Shown: in pieces, positions 45,901 to 55,065 of the stretch | Layout: each line of letters starts with the position of its first letter | Position numbering within the stretch: position 1 is the first letter of the stretch | Origin: Vicinamibacteria bacterium | GTDB taxonomy: Bacteria > Acidobacteriota > Vicinamibacteria > Fen-336 | Direction: 5' to 3' | Assembly: GCA_035570235.1 (NCBI GenBank) | Contig: DATMML010000047.1 | Coordinates: 1 to 64,000 of the forward strand | DNA: 64,000 bases | Notes under the pieces: model-generated | What the model saw: only the letters and a program-made list of their open reading frames with translations | The model's database searches: none | What the model was told of the DNA's origin: nothing | Program-made: the position numbers and the translations under genes

Positions 45901-47067
45901 TCAACGCTGCCGTGACCTGTGGGGGGGCAGCGTTTCTGGGGACTCCGCCCGCCCCATCTCCCCCACCACCGGGGCCAGGCTCTCCGCGGCCAGGCGGTGG
46001 GCGATCTCGTTGGGGTGGCGGTCCACGGGATGGACCCAGAAGGTCTCGCTCCGGCGGCCCAGGAAGACGGACAGCAGATCGTGGTGGGCGATCCCCGCCT
46101 GCAGGCAGAAGCGGCGGATCGTCTCGTGGATGGGGCGGAAGGGATACCCTCCCTCCAGGCCCACGAAGAGAGGCCAGGGGGCGACCAGGAACCGCCCACC
46201 GCCCTCCTGGACCCGCTGGTTCATCTCCCGTATGTAGCGCTCAGTCTGCTCCCAGCCCCCGCGGTTGGCCGGGCCGTACATGTCCAGATACCAGCGCGTG
46301 GTCTCGCGCCCCACCCGCCAGGAGGTGACCCGATCCGTGACCAGGGTAAGAAGCCGCGACCGGAAGAGGCTGGGCTCGACCTCCAGGTCATCAGTCTGCC
46401 GACCGCGATCCAGGATCCAATCGTTGACGTATGTCTGGCGGGCGTGGAAGCTCTCCGACTGTTCGGGGTCGTTCAAGACCATCGCGTAGACGAGGACGTC
46501 CGGCTTGTAGGGCAGGATCTCCTCGAAGGCCTGATAGATGGCAGGGAAGTCCGTCCCCCGCCGTCCGCAGTTCCGCACCTCCCAACCCCCGGGCTCGGCG
46601 GCGTTCAACAGGCGCTCCAGCTGGCGCACGCAGGTATCGGGCTCCTTCACCCCCTGCCCCTCCGTGAAGGAGTCGCCGAGCACCATCACCCGGCGTACCC
46701 CGGGGCGCTTGGGGCCCAAAGGGGCGTCGCGGAAGCGCAGCGCGTTGTAGCGCGACTCCACCGCCCAGGGGGCCCGCCGCGCCACGGCGTCGAAGCGGAG
46801 AGGGGCCACCGAGAGGTAGCGCTCGCGGCTTTCGGGCTGGCGGAGGTCGATATCGAAATAGCCCCGCGGGTTGGTGGGATAGCAGTCGAGGAGCAGCGTC
46901 CAGCGGGCGTTGGCCATGCGGCCCATCATCTGGAAGCGATCGGGAACGAAGCCGAGGACCCTAAGGCCGAGCTCGAGGACGAGGAGGACGGCCACGATCG
47001 AGACGAAGGAGAGGAGCAGGCCGAGCAGGGCCTCGCGGGCGCGGAAGGGCGTAGCGGGCGTGCTCAC
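45901..47067 (-). CDS. Membrane-anchored SGNH hydrolase-like protein (second of a pair)
   Basis: Protein of 388 residues with one N-terminal membrane anchor (LLGLLLSFVSIVAVLLVLEL). SGNH-type blocks are VMVLGDSFTEGQGV (Ser), NCGRRGTDF (Gly), AMVLNDPEQS (Asn-Asp) and HPVDRHPNEIAHRLAAESL (Asp/His). The family includes O-acetyl transferases and esterases of polysaccharides. GTG 47067 overlaps the stop of the membrane glycosyltransferase by 4 nt. A paralogous SGNH gene is on the other side of that gene. The frame remains open far upstream, but that is antisense or out-of-frame sequence of the glycosyltransferase gene. Confidence 0.82.
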   Translation of the reverse strand: MSTPATPFRAREALLGLLLSFVSIVAVLLVLELGLRVLGFVPDRFQMMGRMANARWTLLLDCYPTNPRGYFDIDLRQPESRERYLSVAPLRFDAVARRAPWAVESRYNALRFRDAPLGPKRPGVRRVMVLGDSFTEGQGVKEPDTCVRQLERLLNAAEPGGWEVRNCGRRGTDFPAIYQAFEEILPYKPDVLVYAMVLNDPEQSESFHARQTYVNDWILDRGRQTDDLEVEPSLFRSRLLTLVTDRVTSWRVGRETTRWYLDMYGPANRGGWEQTERYIREMNQRVQEGGGRFLVAPWPLFVGLEGGYPFRPIHETIRRFCLQAGIAHHDLLSVFLGRRSETFWVHPVDRHPNEIAHRLAAESLAPVVGEMGRAESPETLPPHRSRQR

Positions 47068-48818
47068 GGCCAGTTGAAATCGGCCCGGTAGATCAGGATG
47101 GAGTACCCGACCTCGTCCAGCGGACGCTGGGCTCGGAAGTGCTCCATGAGCGGGCGGTCCTCGGGGTCCAGGTAGACGCCCTGGAGGTTGGTGGCGCTCA
47201 CGGCCACGATGTCGCCCCGCCGGACCTCGCGCGTCACCCGCACGGGGTGGGGGGCCATGTAGCCGGGGAGGATCTCCGCGTCGATGCCGTAGTAGGCGGG
47301 GTCCGCGCTGCCGAAATAGGAGAGCTTGATCTTCGGAATCCCCCGGGCATCCAGGTAGGCCTTCAGGCCCTTCAGGTCCTGACCCCAGTCCAGGTTCGAG
47401 TCCACGAGCCAGCGATAGCCGTTGCGCGGCCCCCCCGCGATCTCGTTGAAGTAGGCGAGGTAGTGCGGGTGGACGCGCAGGGTGCCGAGGGCGTACCAGG
47501 CGCAGAGCGCGCCCAGGATCACCGCCCCCGCCGCGGGCGCGCGGGAGCGGCCGAGCACGCCCACCGCCCGCCCCGCGGCCACGAAGAGGAAGGGATAGAT
47601 CGGGAGGAGGTGCCGGTGCCCGATGTCGATGCTGCGGGTGAAGGTGAGGCCCAGGTAGAGAAGCACAGGCAGGAAGAGGAAGGCCTCGCTCAGGAGGGGA
47701 CCGCGCCGGCTGAAGAGGAGGGCGGCCAGGAGGAGCAGGCCCAAGGGGATGGGCGTCTTCAGGGCGAGGGTGGCCAGGAAGTAATAGGGAAAACCCTCCT
47801 CCGAGAGCCGGCCGGCCAGAAACGCGGGCCGGGCCTCGGAGTGCCGGAAGACGAACCGAAGACCGCGGAGGTAGTCCTCGGGGAGGAGGCCCCAATGCTC
47901 GGCCGCACCCGCGAGGCCCCTCACCAGGGAGGACCGCGGCTCGGCGAGGGTGGATCGCATCGCCTCCCTCACCGAGGGATCGGGGGAGATCGCGAAGCGG
48001 AAGCCGTAGGTGGCCCAGAGCACGATCCCGGCCAGGAGGCCCACGCCCGCGAGCAGGAGCGCCACGTGGCCGAGCCGCGCCCAACGGCCGGTCGGGCTCC
48101 AGCCGAGGTCGGAAGGCATCGGCTCCCGAGAGAGGGCGGCTACGAGCCCGAGCACGGCCAGGATGGGCAGAACCACGAGTCCCGAGAACTTGGTGGCCAG
48201 GGCGGCCCCGACCGCGCATCCGGCCAGAAGGATCCGGACGTTCGTGGCCCGCTCGAGAAGGCGCTCGAAGGCCATGACGGACAGGAAGAGGAAGAGGGCC
48301 ACCCCGAGGTCGGTGGTCACGATCTGGCCATGGGCGAGGACGTCGGGGGAGAGCAGGCAGAGGAAAAACGCGAGGGCCGCCGCGGGCCCGCCGTAGCGTC
48401 GCCGCGCCCAGGAGAATACGGCCAGACAGAGCAGGCACCCCAGGGCCACCACGGGGAGGCGGCCCCAGAAAAGCAGCTGGTCGCCATCGTTCCAGCGGTA
48501 GAGGAAGCGCTTGCCGAACTCCCACTGCCGGGCCGTGGCCCACGCCTCGTCGTCCGTCTTGAGCTTCGGCTGGAGGAAGAGCAGCGGCGTGGCGGCCAGG
48601 AGCTTGATGAGGGGCGGCTGCTCGGGGTTCAGCCGGTGGTCCCCGAGCGTCAGGTAGGTAAAGCCCGCGGGCAGGTGAGCCCCTTCGTCGAAGGTGGCCG
48701 ACTTCTGGCGCGCGCTCCCGATGGCCAGGCCCGCGTAGAGCACGAGCCCGGCCGCCACCGCGAGCGCCGACCAGGGATGGAACCGGCGCTCGCGGGGGAC
48801 GAACACGGCTCCGCTCAT
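47064..48818 (-). CDS. GT39/PMT-like integral-membrane glycosyltransferase
   Basis: Protein of 584 residues. After the first helix comes SATFDEGAHLPAGFTYL, with the conserved DE and H of dolichyl-phosphate-type transferases, then LNPEQPPLIKLLAATPL, another family signature. About ten helices follow, with the soluble C-terminus WLVDSNLDWGQDLKGLKAYL. It probably transfers a sugar from a polyprenyl carrier on the periplasmic side. Overlaps of 4 nt on both sides with the two SGNH genes make a tight three-gene operon. Confidence 0.88.
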   Translation of the reverse strand: MSGAVFVPRERRFHPWSALAVAAGLVLYAGLAIGSARQKSATFDEGAHLPAGFTYLTLGDHRLNPEQPPLIKLLAATPLLFLQPKLKTDDEAWATARQWEFGKRFLYRWNDGDQLLFWGRLPVVALGCLLCLAVFSWARRRYGGPAAALAFFLCLLSPDVLAHGQIVTTDLGVALFLFLSVMAFERLLERATNVRILLAGCAVGAALATKFSGLVVLPILAVLGLVAALSREPMPSDLGWSPTGRWARLGHVALLLAGVGLLAGIVLWATYGFRFAISPDPSVREAMRSTLAEPRSSLVRGLAGAAEHWGLLPEDYLRGLRFVFRHSEARPAFLAGRLSEEGFPYYFLATLALKTPIPLGLLLLAALLFSRRGPLLSEAFLFLPVLLYLGLTFTRSIDIGHRHLLPIYPFLFVAAGRAVGVLGRSRAPAAGAVILGALCAWYALGTLRVHPHYLAYFNEIAGGPRNGYRWLVDSNLDWGQDLKGLKAYLDARGIPKIKLSYFGSADPAYYGIDAEILPGYMAPHPVRVTREVRRGDIVAVSATNLQGVYLDPEDRPLMEHFRAQRPLDEVGYSILIYRADFNWP

Positions 48819-49819
48819 CGAGCCTTGGCCGGGGCGGGGTCCCCCGGCACCACTTCGTCGATGGCCTTGAGGAGGGCGCTGGCGGCGATGCGGTGGGCGA
48901 TCTCGTTCGGGTGTTCGTCCTCCGTCCCGTTCACGACCAGGATGTCCCAGCGCAGGCCGCGGTAGCGTGGCAGCAGGTCGACCACCTTGGCCCCCGCCTC
49001 CGCGGCCGCGCGCGCGACTTGGGCGTGGATCTCCGGGAACGGGTAGCTCTCGTCCAGAGGGTTGCCGAAGAGAGGGAAGATGAGAACCACGAAGGGAATG
49101 CCCCGCTCGCGGCAGAGGCCGCCCATCGTCCGGAGTGCTCGCTGGCCGGCGATCCAGCCCGGGTAATCGGCGGCATACATCGACTTGTACCCGGCGATGC
49201 GCCGCCTGTTCTCGAGGGTGGCCCAGACTCTCGTGCTGACCAGGCGATAAAGCGCGGAGCGGTCGAAGAGGCGGAGCGAACCGGTCTTCTGCTCCCTCTT
49301 GTCCACGAGCCAGTCCTCGACCCGCCGCGCCTCCGCCGCATTCTCGTCCTCGCTGTCGTTGAGCACGTAGCCCAGGGCCACCGCGTCGGGTTCGTAGGCC
49401 AGGCCCTCGGACGCCAGCTGGGCCCCCTCCCCTACGGAGTTCATCCCCGGCTGGGCCAGACTCACCACCTGCCAGGGGGTGCGTCGGCGGCGGCTGAGGG
49501 TGCGCTCCACGCGCTGGCCGTAGGTGTCGTCGAACTCCACCCCCACCCCCCAGGCGAAGGAGTCGCCCAGGGAGACGACCCGCCGCACTCCGGGTGGCTT
49601 GGCCAGGGTCCGTTCGAAGTCGCGATAGCCTCGGGAGTTGATGGGACGACGCTCGCGCCGGTCGGTGTCCACGCGCGGGTAGGGGGAGGGTCGGGGATCG
49701 GCGGCCCCCGTGAGGCGGACGACAACCTCCGCCAGCACCAGAAAGAAGACAACGCTGAAGAGGAGGAGGAGCACTTCGCCGCGCCGGGAGGGCGCGAGCG
49801 GGGAGGCGGGCGCGGACAC
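48815..49819 (-). CDS. Membrane-anchored SGNH hydrolase-like protein (first of a pair)
   Basis: Protein of 334 residues with an N-terminal anchor (VLLLLFSVVFFLVLAEVVVR). Catalytic blocks are VVSLGDSFAWGVGV, AQPGMNSVGEGAQL, GYVLNDSEDEN and TEDEHPNEIAHRIAASALL. It resembles the downstream SGNH protein in the GDSF block and the HPNEIAHR C-terminus, so the two are probably diverged duplicates. GTG 49819 lies directly before the anchor. First gene of the minus-strand operon; divergent from the outer-membrane-protein gene. Confidence 0.82.
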   Translation of the reverse strand: MSAPASPLAPSRRGEVLLLLFSVVFFLVLAEVVVRLTGAADPRPSPYPRVDTDRRERRPINSRGYRDFERTLAKPPGVRRVVSLGDSFAWGVGVEFDDTYGQRVERTLSRRRRTPWQVVSLAQPGMNSVGEGAQLASEGLAYEPDAVALGYVLNDSEDENAAEARRVEDWLVDKREQKTGSLRLFDRSALYRLVSTRVWATLENRRRIAGYKSMYAADYPGWIAGQRALRTMGGLCRERGIPFVVLIFPLFGNPLDESYPFPEIHAQVARAAAEAGAKVVDLLPRYRGLRWDILVVNGTEDEHPNEIAHRIAASALLKAIDEVVPGDPAPAKAR

Positions 49820-49889
49820 GCCCTCATCATAAGCGAGGGGCCTCAAAGCCGCGGCGCCGGCCGCCACGTGATATGCTCCCCGCGTCGCC

Positions 49890-51260
49890 ATGCGACGGCC
49901 CCCCCCTCCGGCGTGCCGCGGCTCGCTGCGGGGCCCCGCCCAGAGCTTCCGCCGTCGAGCCGCCTTGATCGCGGTGGCGCTCTGGATGGGGCAGGCCGCT
50001 TCCACGCTCGCGCAGAACACCCTCGGCCAAGACGAGAACGACCTCACGGGACGCGCGAACCCGATCCAGGGCGCGGGGGCGCGTGCCCTCGGCATGGGGG
50101 GGGCGTTCCTGGCCCGCGCGGACGACGCCACCGCCGCCTCCTGGAACCCCGCCGGCCTCAGCTACCTGCGCCGTCCGGAGGTGACGGTGGTCGGGAACCA
50201 CGCCGCGATCGACGGCCACAAGACGGTGACCGCGCTGGAGGACAATCAGTTCCGAAGCGACACCCTGGACTTCGCCGCCCTCACCTATCCCTTGCATTTG
50301 GGGAGCGTTTCCGGCGCGGCCCAGGTGAGCTACCAGCGGGTGATCCCCTTCAGCGGCACGCGCATAATCACTCGGCTGCCCCAAACCATCTCGATCGACG
50401 CCCACGGGGGCTTCGACGTGATTGCCCTCGGCACCGGACTCCAGATCACGCGCCATCTGCGGGTGGGGGGCACGCTCAACCGCTGGACCAGCGGCTACCA
50501 CCAGAACCTCACCCGCAACCCGGCGGCCGAAGGCGAAAAGATCCGTCAACTGGAGCTCAACCTGGATTTTGGGGGCTGGAACACGAACCTGGGTGCCATC
50601 TGGTCGCCGGTGGAGGACGTGAACCTGGCCGCGGTCTTCAAGACGTCCTTCACGGGAGACATCCGTCTGGCCCGGATGCGGACCGACACCTTCTCCAACC
50701 CACCCGCCGTTACTACCAACGCCTATGCGAGCGGCGACGTGAGGCTGGACTTCCCCGCCGCTGTGGGCTTTGGCGCTTCCTGGCGGCCCCGCAGCCCCCT
50801 CACCATCTCCGCGGACTACACGCGCTCCTACTGGTCGGGGGCCTATATCCACAACTACTTCACCCTGCCGCCCACCCCGGCCCCCGTTGGGGGGGCGTCC
50901 TCCCCTTCTCCCCCTCCCACGACGTTCGCCCGCCTGCCCTGGCCCCAGCTCGCGGTCGCCCAGAGCGACACCGAGCAGATCCGCGGGGGCGTCGAGTACG
51001 TGGTGCTGGCGGGGAAGTTCAAGGTTCCGCTCCGCGTCGGCTACTTCAGCGACCAGCAGCTCGCGCAGGCCGCCGACGGAAGCGCTCCCCGCTTCAACTC
51101 CTGGACGGCGGGGACCGGGCTCATCATTGGTCCCATACTCTTCGACGTCGCCTACCTCTATCAGTCGGGGGCCTTCTTCGACCTCAACGGCGTGCGGAAC
51201 TCGATCACGACCAAGCGGTTCGTGGCCTCCATGATCTACCGCTACGGCGGGCTTCCCTGA
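49890..51260 (+). CDS. OmpP1/FadL/TodX-type outer-membrane protein
   Basis: Protein of 456 residues with a long N-terminal signal (AALIAVALWMGQAASTLAQ). Soon after comes QGAGARALGMGGAFLARADD with ATAASWNPAGLSYL, the hallmark of the FadL/OmpP1 family: the plug segment with the conserved NPAG. The remainder alternates amphipathic strands as in a 14-strand barrel and ends near RFVASMIYRYGG. It would allow diffusion of long-chain fatty acids or other hydrophobic compounds across the outer membrane. This is direct evidence for a diderm envelope. Confidence 0.88.
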   Translation: MRRPPPPACRGSLRGPAQSFRRRAALIAVALWMGQAASTLAQNTLGQDENDLTGRANPIQGAGARALGMGGAFLARADDATAASWNPAGLSYLRRPEVTVVGNHAAIDGHKTVTALEDNQFRSDTLDFAALTYPLHLGSVSGAAQVSYQRVIPFSGTRIITRLPQTISIDAHGGFDVIALGTGLQITRHLRVGGTLNRWTSGYHQNLTRNPAAEGEKIRQLELNLDFGGWNTNLGAIWSPVEDVNLAAVFKTSFTGDIRLARMRTDTFSNPPAVTTNAYASGDVRLDFPAAVGFGASWRPRSPLTISADYTRSYWSGAYIHNYFTLPPTPAPVGGASSPSPPPTTFARLPWPQLAVAQSDTEQIRGGVEYVVLAGKFKVPLRVGYFSDQQLAQAADGSAPRFNSWTAGTGLIIGPILFDVAYLYQSGAFFDLNGVRNSITTKRFVASMIYRYGGLP

Positions 51261-51329
51261 ACCTGCGCCGCTCGGCGCACACGGGCGGAGACGCCGGCCA
51301 AAACCCCCCGATACCGTAGAATCGACGGC

Positions 51330-53162
51330 ATGGCGTCCGAGAAGCCGCCGCTCGCCTCCGTGGGGGCGGTGCGCGAGGAGCTGAAACGCCTGGGCTATCT
51401 CGAGAGCGGCCTGGATCGCTTCGTCCTGGCCGGGGCCGGAGGCCCCTCCCCCCTCTCCGCCTCGCTGTCGGTCGCCCGGCGGGTGGGCATAGCCGGCGGC
51501 ATCCTTTTCGGCCTCGCCTCCGCCCTGGCCGCAGTCGGACTGGATCGCCGCCTGCTCGCGGAGCCGCAGGACCTGGCCGTGCTCACCCTCTACTTGGTCG
51601 TGGCCTTCGGGACCACGAGCGCGCTGGCCGCCTTGCTCGGAGGGCTCACCGCGGCCCGGGCGGGCCGGCGCCCGGGGCCCGGCCTCGCCCGCAACGTCGG
51701 CCTCGGCCTCGGTCTCTTGGGGTTGCTCTACCTCGGGCTCTGGTGGCGTTCGCATCTGCTCGGGGCCCCTCTCCTCGCCCAGGCCACGGCCCTCCTCCTG
51801 GGACTCGGCTTGAGCCTGGTCCTGGGTCGCTTCGGCTCCCTGGCCGCGGTGGCCGTCCTCTCCGCGGGCGGGGTCGCCGACCGCCTGCCCCCGGCCAGCT
51901 TGTCCCGTCGGCACATGGTCCCCCTCCTCGTCGGGGCCGCCGTCTTCTATGCGGGGGGCGTGGCCGCCGCCGCCTACTTCGGCCGCGCGAACGCCCCCTC
52001 CGGCCCCGACTACACGGTGGTGCCCACGGGGCTCAGGGTGCGGGTGCTGGGCATCGACGGCCTGGAGCGGCGCATGACGGAGCAGCTCCTGGGGCGCGGA
52101 GAGATGCCGCATCTGCGGGCCCTGCTCGCCACGGCCGCCCAGGGCCGGCTCCGGGCCGAGCCCGAGCGGGTTCCCGCCCTCGTGTGGACCACCATCGCCA
52201 CCGGCCGGGGCGCGGCGGCCCACGGCATCCAGTCCGCGGACGCGCGCCGCATCCCCGGGCTGCGCACGCCGGTCAGCTTGGACACGACCAGCAACCCCTT
52301 CGTCTCCGCCCTGGGCCGGGCCACCGATCTCCTGCGGCTCACGCGGGCCGAGCCCCCCACCTCCGTGCTGCGCGGGATCAAGACCTTCTGGAACGTGGCG
52401 TCGGAGAAGGGCCTGCGCGTGGGCATCGTGAACTGGTGGGCCACCTGGCCCGCGGAGAGCGTCAACGGCTACCTCGTCTCCGATCGTGCGTTCTTCAAGC
52501 TGGAGAAGGGTGGTCCGCCCGACCGCGAGGTGTACCCGCCCGCGGCCTTCGATCGCGTGCGCGCGCTCTTGCCCGACGAGGCGGACCGGCCGCGCCGCCT
52601 CGACCGCTTCTCCCTGGCCGCGGCCGGTGCGCTCCGGGGCGCCGACCCTCCCGATCTGGACGCCCTCTACCTGCCCGGCCTCGACATCTTCACCATGCAG
52701 CAGATCGGAGACGCCCCCGGGGCGGACCTGGCCGACCTGGACACGCGCCTGGCCGCGATCCGTGACTACTATCGGTTCCTCGACGGGAGGATCGGGGAAG
52801 GGGCCGGGGACCTTGGGGGACGGGACGTCTTCGTGCTCGTGGCCGACCCCGGGCGACTGGCCCGCGCCCACGGCCCCGCCGAGGGGATGCTCGCGATCGT
52901 GGGGGGCCCGGTCCAGACCACCGACCTCGGCCTCGTTTCCGAGCGCGACCTGGCCCCGACCGTGCTCCACCTCCTCGGCCTGCCCGTGAGCCGCGAGCTG
53001 GACGGCCGCGTGCTGGAGGAGGTGCTCGCTCCCGCCTTCCGGGCTCAGCATCCCCTGCGCTTCGTGGCCGCCTACGGCCGGCGGGCGGCACCGCACGCCG
53101 CGCAGAGCGACTTCGACGGGCAGATGCTCGAGGAGCTCCGGAGCCTGGGCTACATCAAGTAG
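51330..53162 (+). CDS. Membrane-anchored alkaline-phosphatase-superfamily (type I phosphodiesterase) protein
   Basis: Protein of 610 residues. The first 30 residues are soluble (VREELKRLGYLESG), followed by five to six membrane helices (about 50-210). A phosphodiesterase/nucleotide-pyrophosphatase-like domain follows with VLGIDGLERRM (metal Asp) and ALVWTTIATGRGAAAHGI (nucleophile Thr, then the GxxxxxHGI block). YLPGLDIFTMQQIGD and GPAEGMLAIVGGPVQ also lie in this domain. The protein ends LEELRSLGYIK, echoing its own N-terminus. Possible roles are phosphate transfer or hydrolysis on lipids or glycans; the substrate is unknown. Convergent 8-nt overlap with the NFACT-R gene. Confidence 0.85.
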   Translation: MASEKPPLASVGAVREELKRLGYLESGLDRFVLAGAGGPSPLSASLSVARRVGIAGGILFGLASALAAVGLDRRLLAEPQDLAVLTLYLVVAFGTTSALAALLGGLTAARAGRRPGPGLARNVGLGLGLLGLLYLGLWWRSHLLGAPLLAQATALLLGLGLSLVLGRFGSLAAVAVLSAGGVADRLPPASLSRRHMVPLLVGAAVFYAGGVAAAAYFGRANAPSGPDYTVVPTGLRVRVLGIDGLERRMTEQLLGRGEMPHLRALLATAAQGRLRAEPERVPALVWTTIATGRGAAAHGIQSADARRIPGLRTPVSLDTTSNPFVSALGRATDLLRLTRAEPPTSVLRGIKTFWNVASEKGLRVGIVNWWATWPAESVNGYLVSDRAFFKLEKGGPPDREVYPPAAFDRVRALLPDEADRPRRLDRFSLAAAGALRGADPPDLDALYLPGLDIFTMQQIGDAPGADLADLDTRLAAIRDYYRFLDGRIGEGAGDLGGRDVFVLVADPGRLARAHGPAEGMLAIVGGPVQTTDLGLVSERDLAPTVLHLLGLPVSRELDGRVLEEVLAPAFRAQHPLRFVAAYGRRAAPHAAQSDFDGQMLEELRSLGYIK

Positions 53163-53559
53163 CGTCTCCGCCCTCGTCCCCCTCCCCCAGGGGGCGCGGG
53201 TACACGCGCACCGACGTCCACCGCTTGAGCCGCACCTCGCCGGGAGCGAAGCCTTTGGGCTTGCTCACGTCCGCCACCTGGCAGAGGTGGACCGACACCT
53301 TACCGCGGGCGCCCTTGGCCTTGGAGTGCCAGGCCGCGAGCTCCGCCGCCCGTTCCTTGACCGCGCGGGGGAGCTCCGGCAGTTTCTCGGGATTGCGGAC
53401 CACGACGTGACTGCCTGCCGGACCCGCCACGTGGAGCCAGAAGTCGTGGGGCTCGGCCTCCCCGAAGGTGAGGGCGTCGTTCTCCCGGTCGCCCTTGCCC
53501 ACGAGCACGGTGAAGCCGTCCACCTCCAGCGTCCGGAAACCCCGACCCTTGCTCGCCAT
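53155..53559 (-). CDS. Stand-alone NFACT-R (DUF814) domain protein
   Basis: Protein of 134 residues. It matches the NFACT-R domain with GFTVLVGKGDRENDALTF, then DFWLHVAGPAGSHVVVRNPE, the conserved WLHv...GSHVVvR core, and VSVHLCQVADVSKPKG. In RqcH/Rqc2 and FbpA-type proteins this domain sits at the C-terminus of a multidomain ribosome-rescue factor. Here it occurs alone. Start ATG 53559. It overlaps the convergent phosphodiesterase-like gene by 8 nt. A role in RNA or ribosome handling is suggested by family only. Confidence 0.85.
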   Translation of the reverse strand: MASKGRGFRTLEVDGFTVLVGKGDRENDALTFGEAEPHDFWLHVAGPAGSHVVVRNPEKLPELPRAVKERAAELAAWHSKAKGARGKVSVHLCQVADVSKPKGFAPGEVRLKRWTSVRVYPRPLGEGDEGGDAT

Positions 53560-53626
53560 GGCCTCCCTCGCCGCCTCCGGCCGACATGCTACAGTGCCGG
53601 CCTGTTTGCTAGAAGGTGAAAGTGCC

Positions 53627-55063
53627 ATGAGCGAGTTCGATCTCACTCCCCAGGAGGTGCGGCGCCTCGGCTACCTCGCCGCGGATGCGGTGGCGGGGCA
53701 CCGAGAGGAGCTCATCCCCCGGCCCGTCTTCGGCAAGGTGGGGACGAAGGCCGCGCTCTTCGAAGAGCCCCTGCCCGAAGAGGGGATGGGGGTCGAGCCC
53801 CTGCTGGCCTTCGTGCGCGAACACATCCTCGGCTACCCCTTCGGCAACTCGCACCCGCGCTTCTTCGGCTTCATCAACTCCACCGCCGACCCCCTGGGCA
53901 CCATCGCCGACTACCTGGCCTCGGCCATGAACTCGAACTGCTGGGGAGGCGATCACGCCGCCATCCACGTCGAGGACCGGGCCCTTCGCTGGCTGGCCGA
54001 GATAGTGGGCCTGCCTAAAACCGCGGAGGGCATCCTGACCTCCGGGGGGTCCATGGCCAACTTCACGGCCCTGGCCGCGGCAAGGCGCGCGGTGGCCCCC
54101 ACCATTCGCGAGGAGGGACCCCGCCTGGGCCCCCCCCTCGTGGTCTACGCCTCCGAGGAGGTCCACAACTGCGTGGATAAGGCGGTGGATCTCCTGGGCC
54201 TCGGCACCCGCCAGCTCCGCAAGATCCCGACCGACGAGCGCTTCCGCATCCGGGTCGACATGCTGAAGGAGGCGGTGGCCCAGGACCGCAGGGCCGGCCT
54301 CGCCCCCGCGATCGTAGTCGGCAACGCCGGCACCGTGAACACGGGGGCCATCGATCCCCTGGAGGAGCTGGCCGACTTCTGCGGAAAAGAGTCGCTCTGG
54401 TTCCACGTGGACGGGGCCTACGGGGCCATGGCCCGGATCTCTCCCGCCCTCCGCCCGCTCTTCGCCGGCCTGGAGCGGGCGGACTCCGTGGCCGCCGATC
54501 CTCACAAGTGGCTCTACGTTCCCTACGAGGCGGGGGCGGCGCTGGTGCGGGAGGGGGGGCGGCTCAAAGACGCCTTCTCCAAGCCCGCGGCGTACCTCGT
54601 CCACGACCCCGAGAGCCCCCTGCAGGGGCCCGTCCTCTTCAACGAGCGGGGGCCCGAGCTCAGCCGCGGCTTCAAGGCCCTAAAGGTGTGGATGGGCCTG
54701 AAGCGCCACGGCCGGCGCGGGTACGCGGCCGCGGTCGAGCGCGACGTGAGGCTCACCCGCTTCCTGGCCGAGGAGGTGGACGGCCAGGAGGACTTCGAGC
54801 GGCTTTCCGAGCCCGTGCTCTCCATCGCCAACTTCCGGTACCGGCCGCAGGGCCGGGGGCTCTCCGAGGAGCAGCTCAACCGCCTGAACCGGCGGATCGC
54901 GAACCGTCTGGTGGCGAGCGGCTCCTTCCTCCTCGCCCCCACCCTGCTCAAGGGCCGGACCTCGCTCCGCGTCTGCATCGTGAATTTCCGCACCACCGAG
55001 GATGACCTGCGCGCGCTCCTAAGAGAGGCGGCGAGGGCGGGGAAGGAGCTCCTGGCGGAGTAG
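53627..55063 (+). CDS. Group II PLP-dependent decarboxylase (aromatic-L-amino-acid / glutamate type)
   Basis: Protein of 478 residues. The PLP lysine is in SVAADPHKWLYVPYEAG, the substrate-aromatic loop in YPFGNSHPRFFGFINST, and the cofactor-binding blocks are LTSGGSMANFTALAAAR and WFHVDGAYGAMA. These are the features of aromatic amino-acid and related decarboxylases (AADC, tyrosine, tryptophan). ATG 53627 is preceded by AGAAGGTGAAAG. It would convert an L-amino acid to the amine with CO2 release; which amino acid cannot be told. Convergent with the M20 peptidase. Confidence 0.9.
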   Translation: MSEFDLTPQEVRRLGYLAADAVAGHREELIPRPVFGKVGTKAALFEEPLPEEGMGVEPLLAFVREHILGYPFGNSHPRFFGFINSTADPLGTIADYLASAMNSNCWGGDHAAIHVEDRALRWLAEIVGLPKTAEGILTSGGSMANFTALAAARRAVAPTIREEGPRLGPPLVVYASEEVHNCVDKAVDLLGLGTRQLRKIPTDERFRIRVDMLKEAVAQDRRAGLAPAIVVGNAGTVNTGAIDPLEELADFCGKESLWFHVDGAYGAMARISPALRPLFAGLERADSVAADPHKWLYVPYEAGAALVREGGRLKDAFSKPAAYLVHDPESPLQGPVLFNERGPELSRGFKALKVWMGLKRHGRRGYAAAVERDVRLTRFLAEEVDGQEDFERLSEPVLSIANFRYRPQGRGLSEEQLNRLNRRIANRLVASGSFLLAPTLLKGRTSLRVCIVNFRTTEDDLRALLREAARAGKELLAE

Positions 55064-55065
55064 GC

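Noticed and set aside
47068-48543. Upstream extension of the SGNH gene frame
   Set aside because: It overlaps the membrane glycosyltransferase out of phase; the SGNH anchor begins at GTG 47067.
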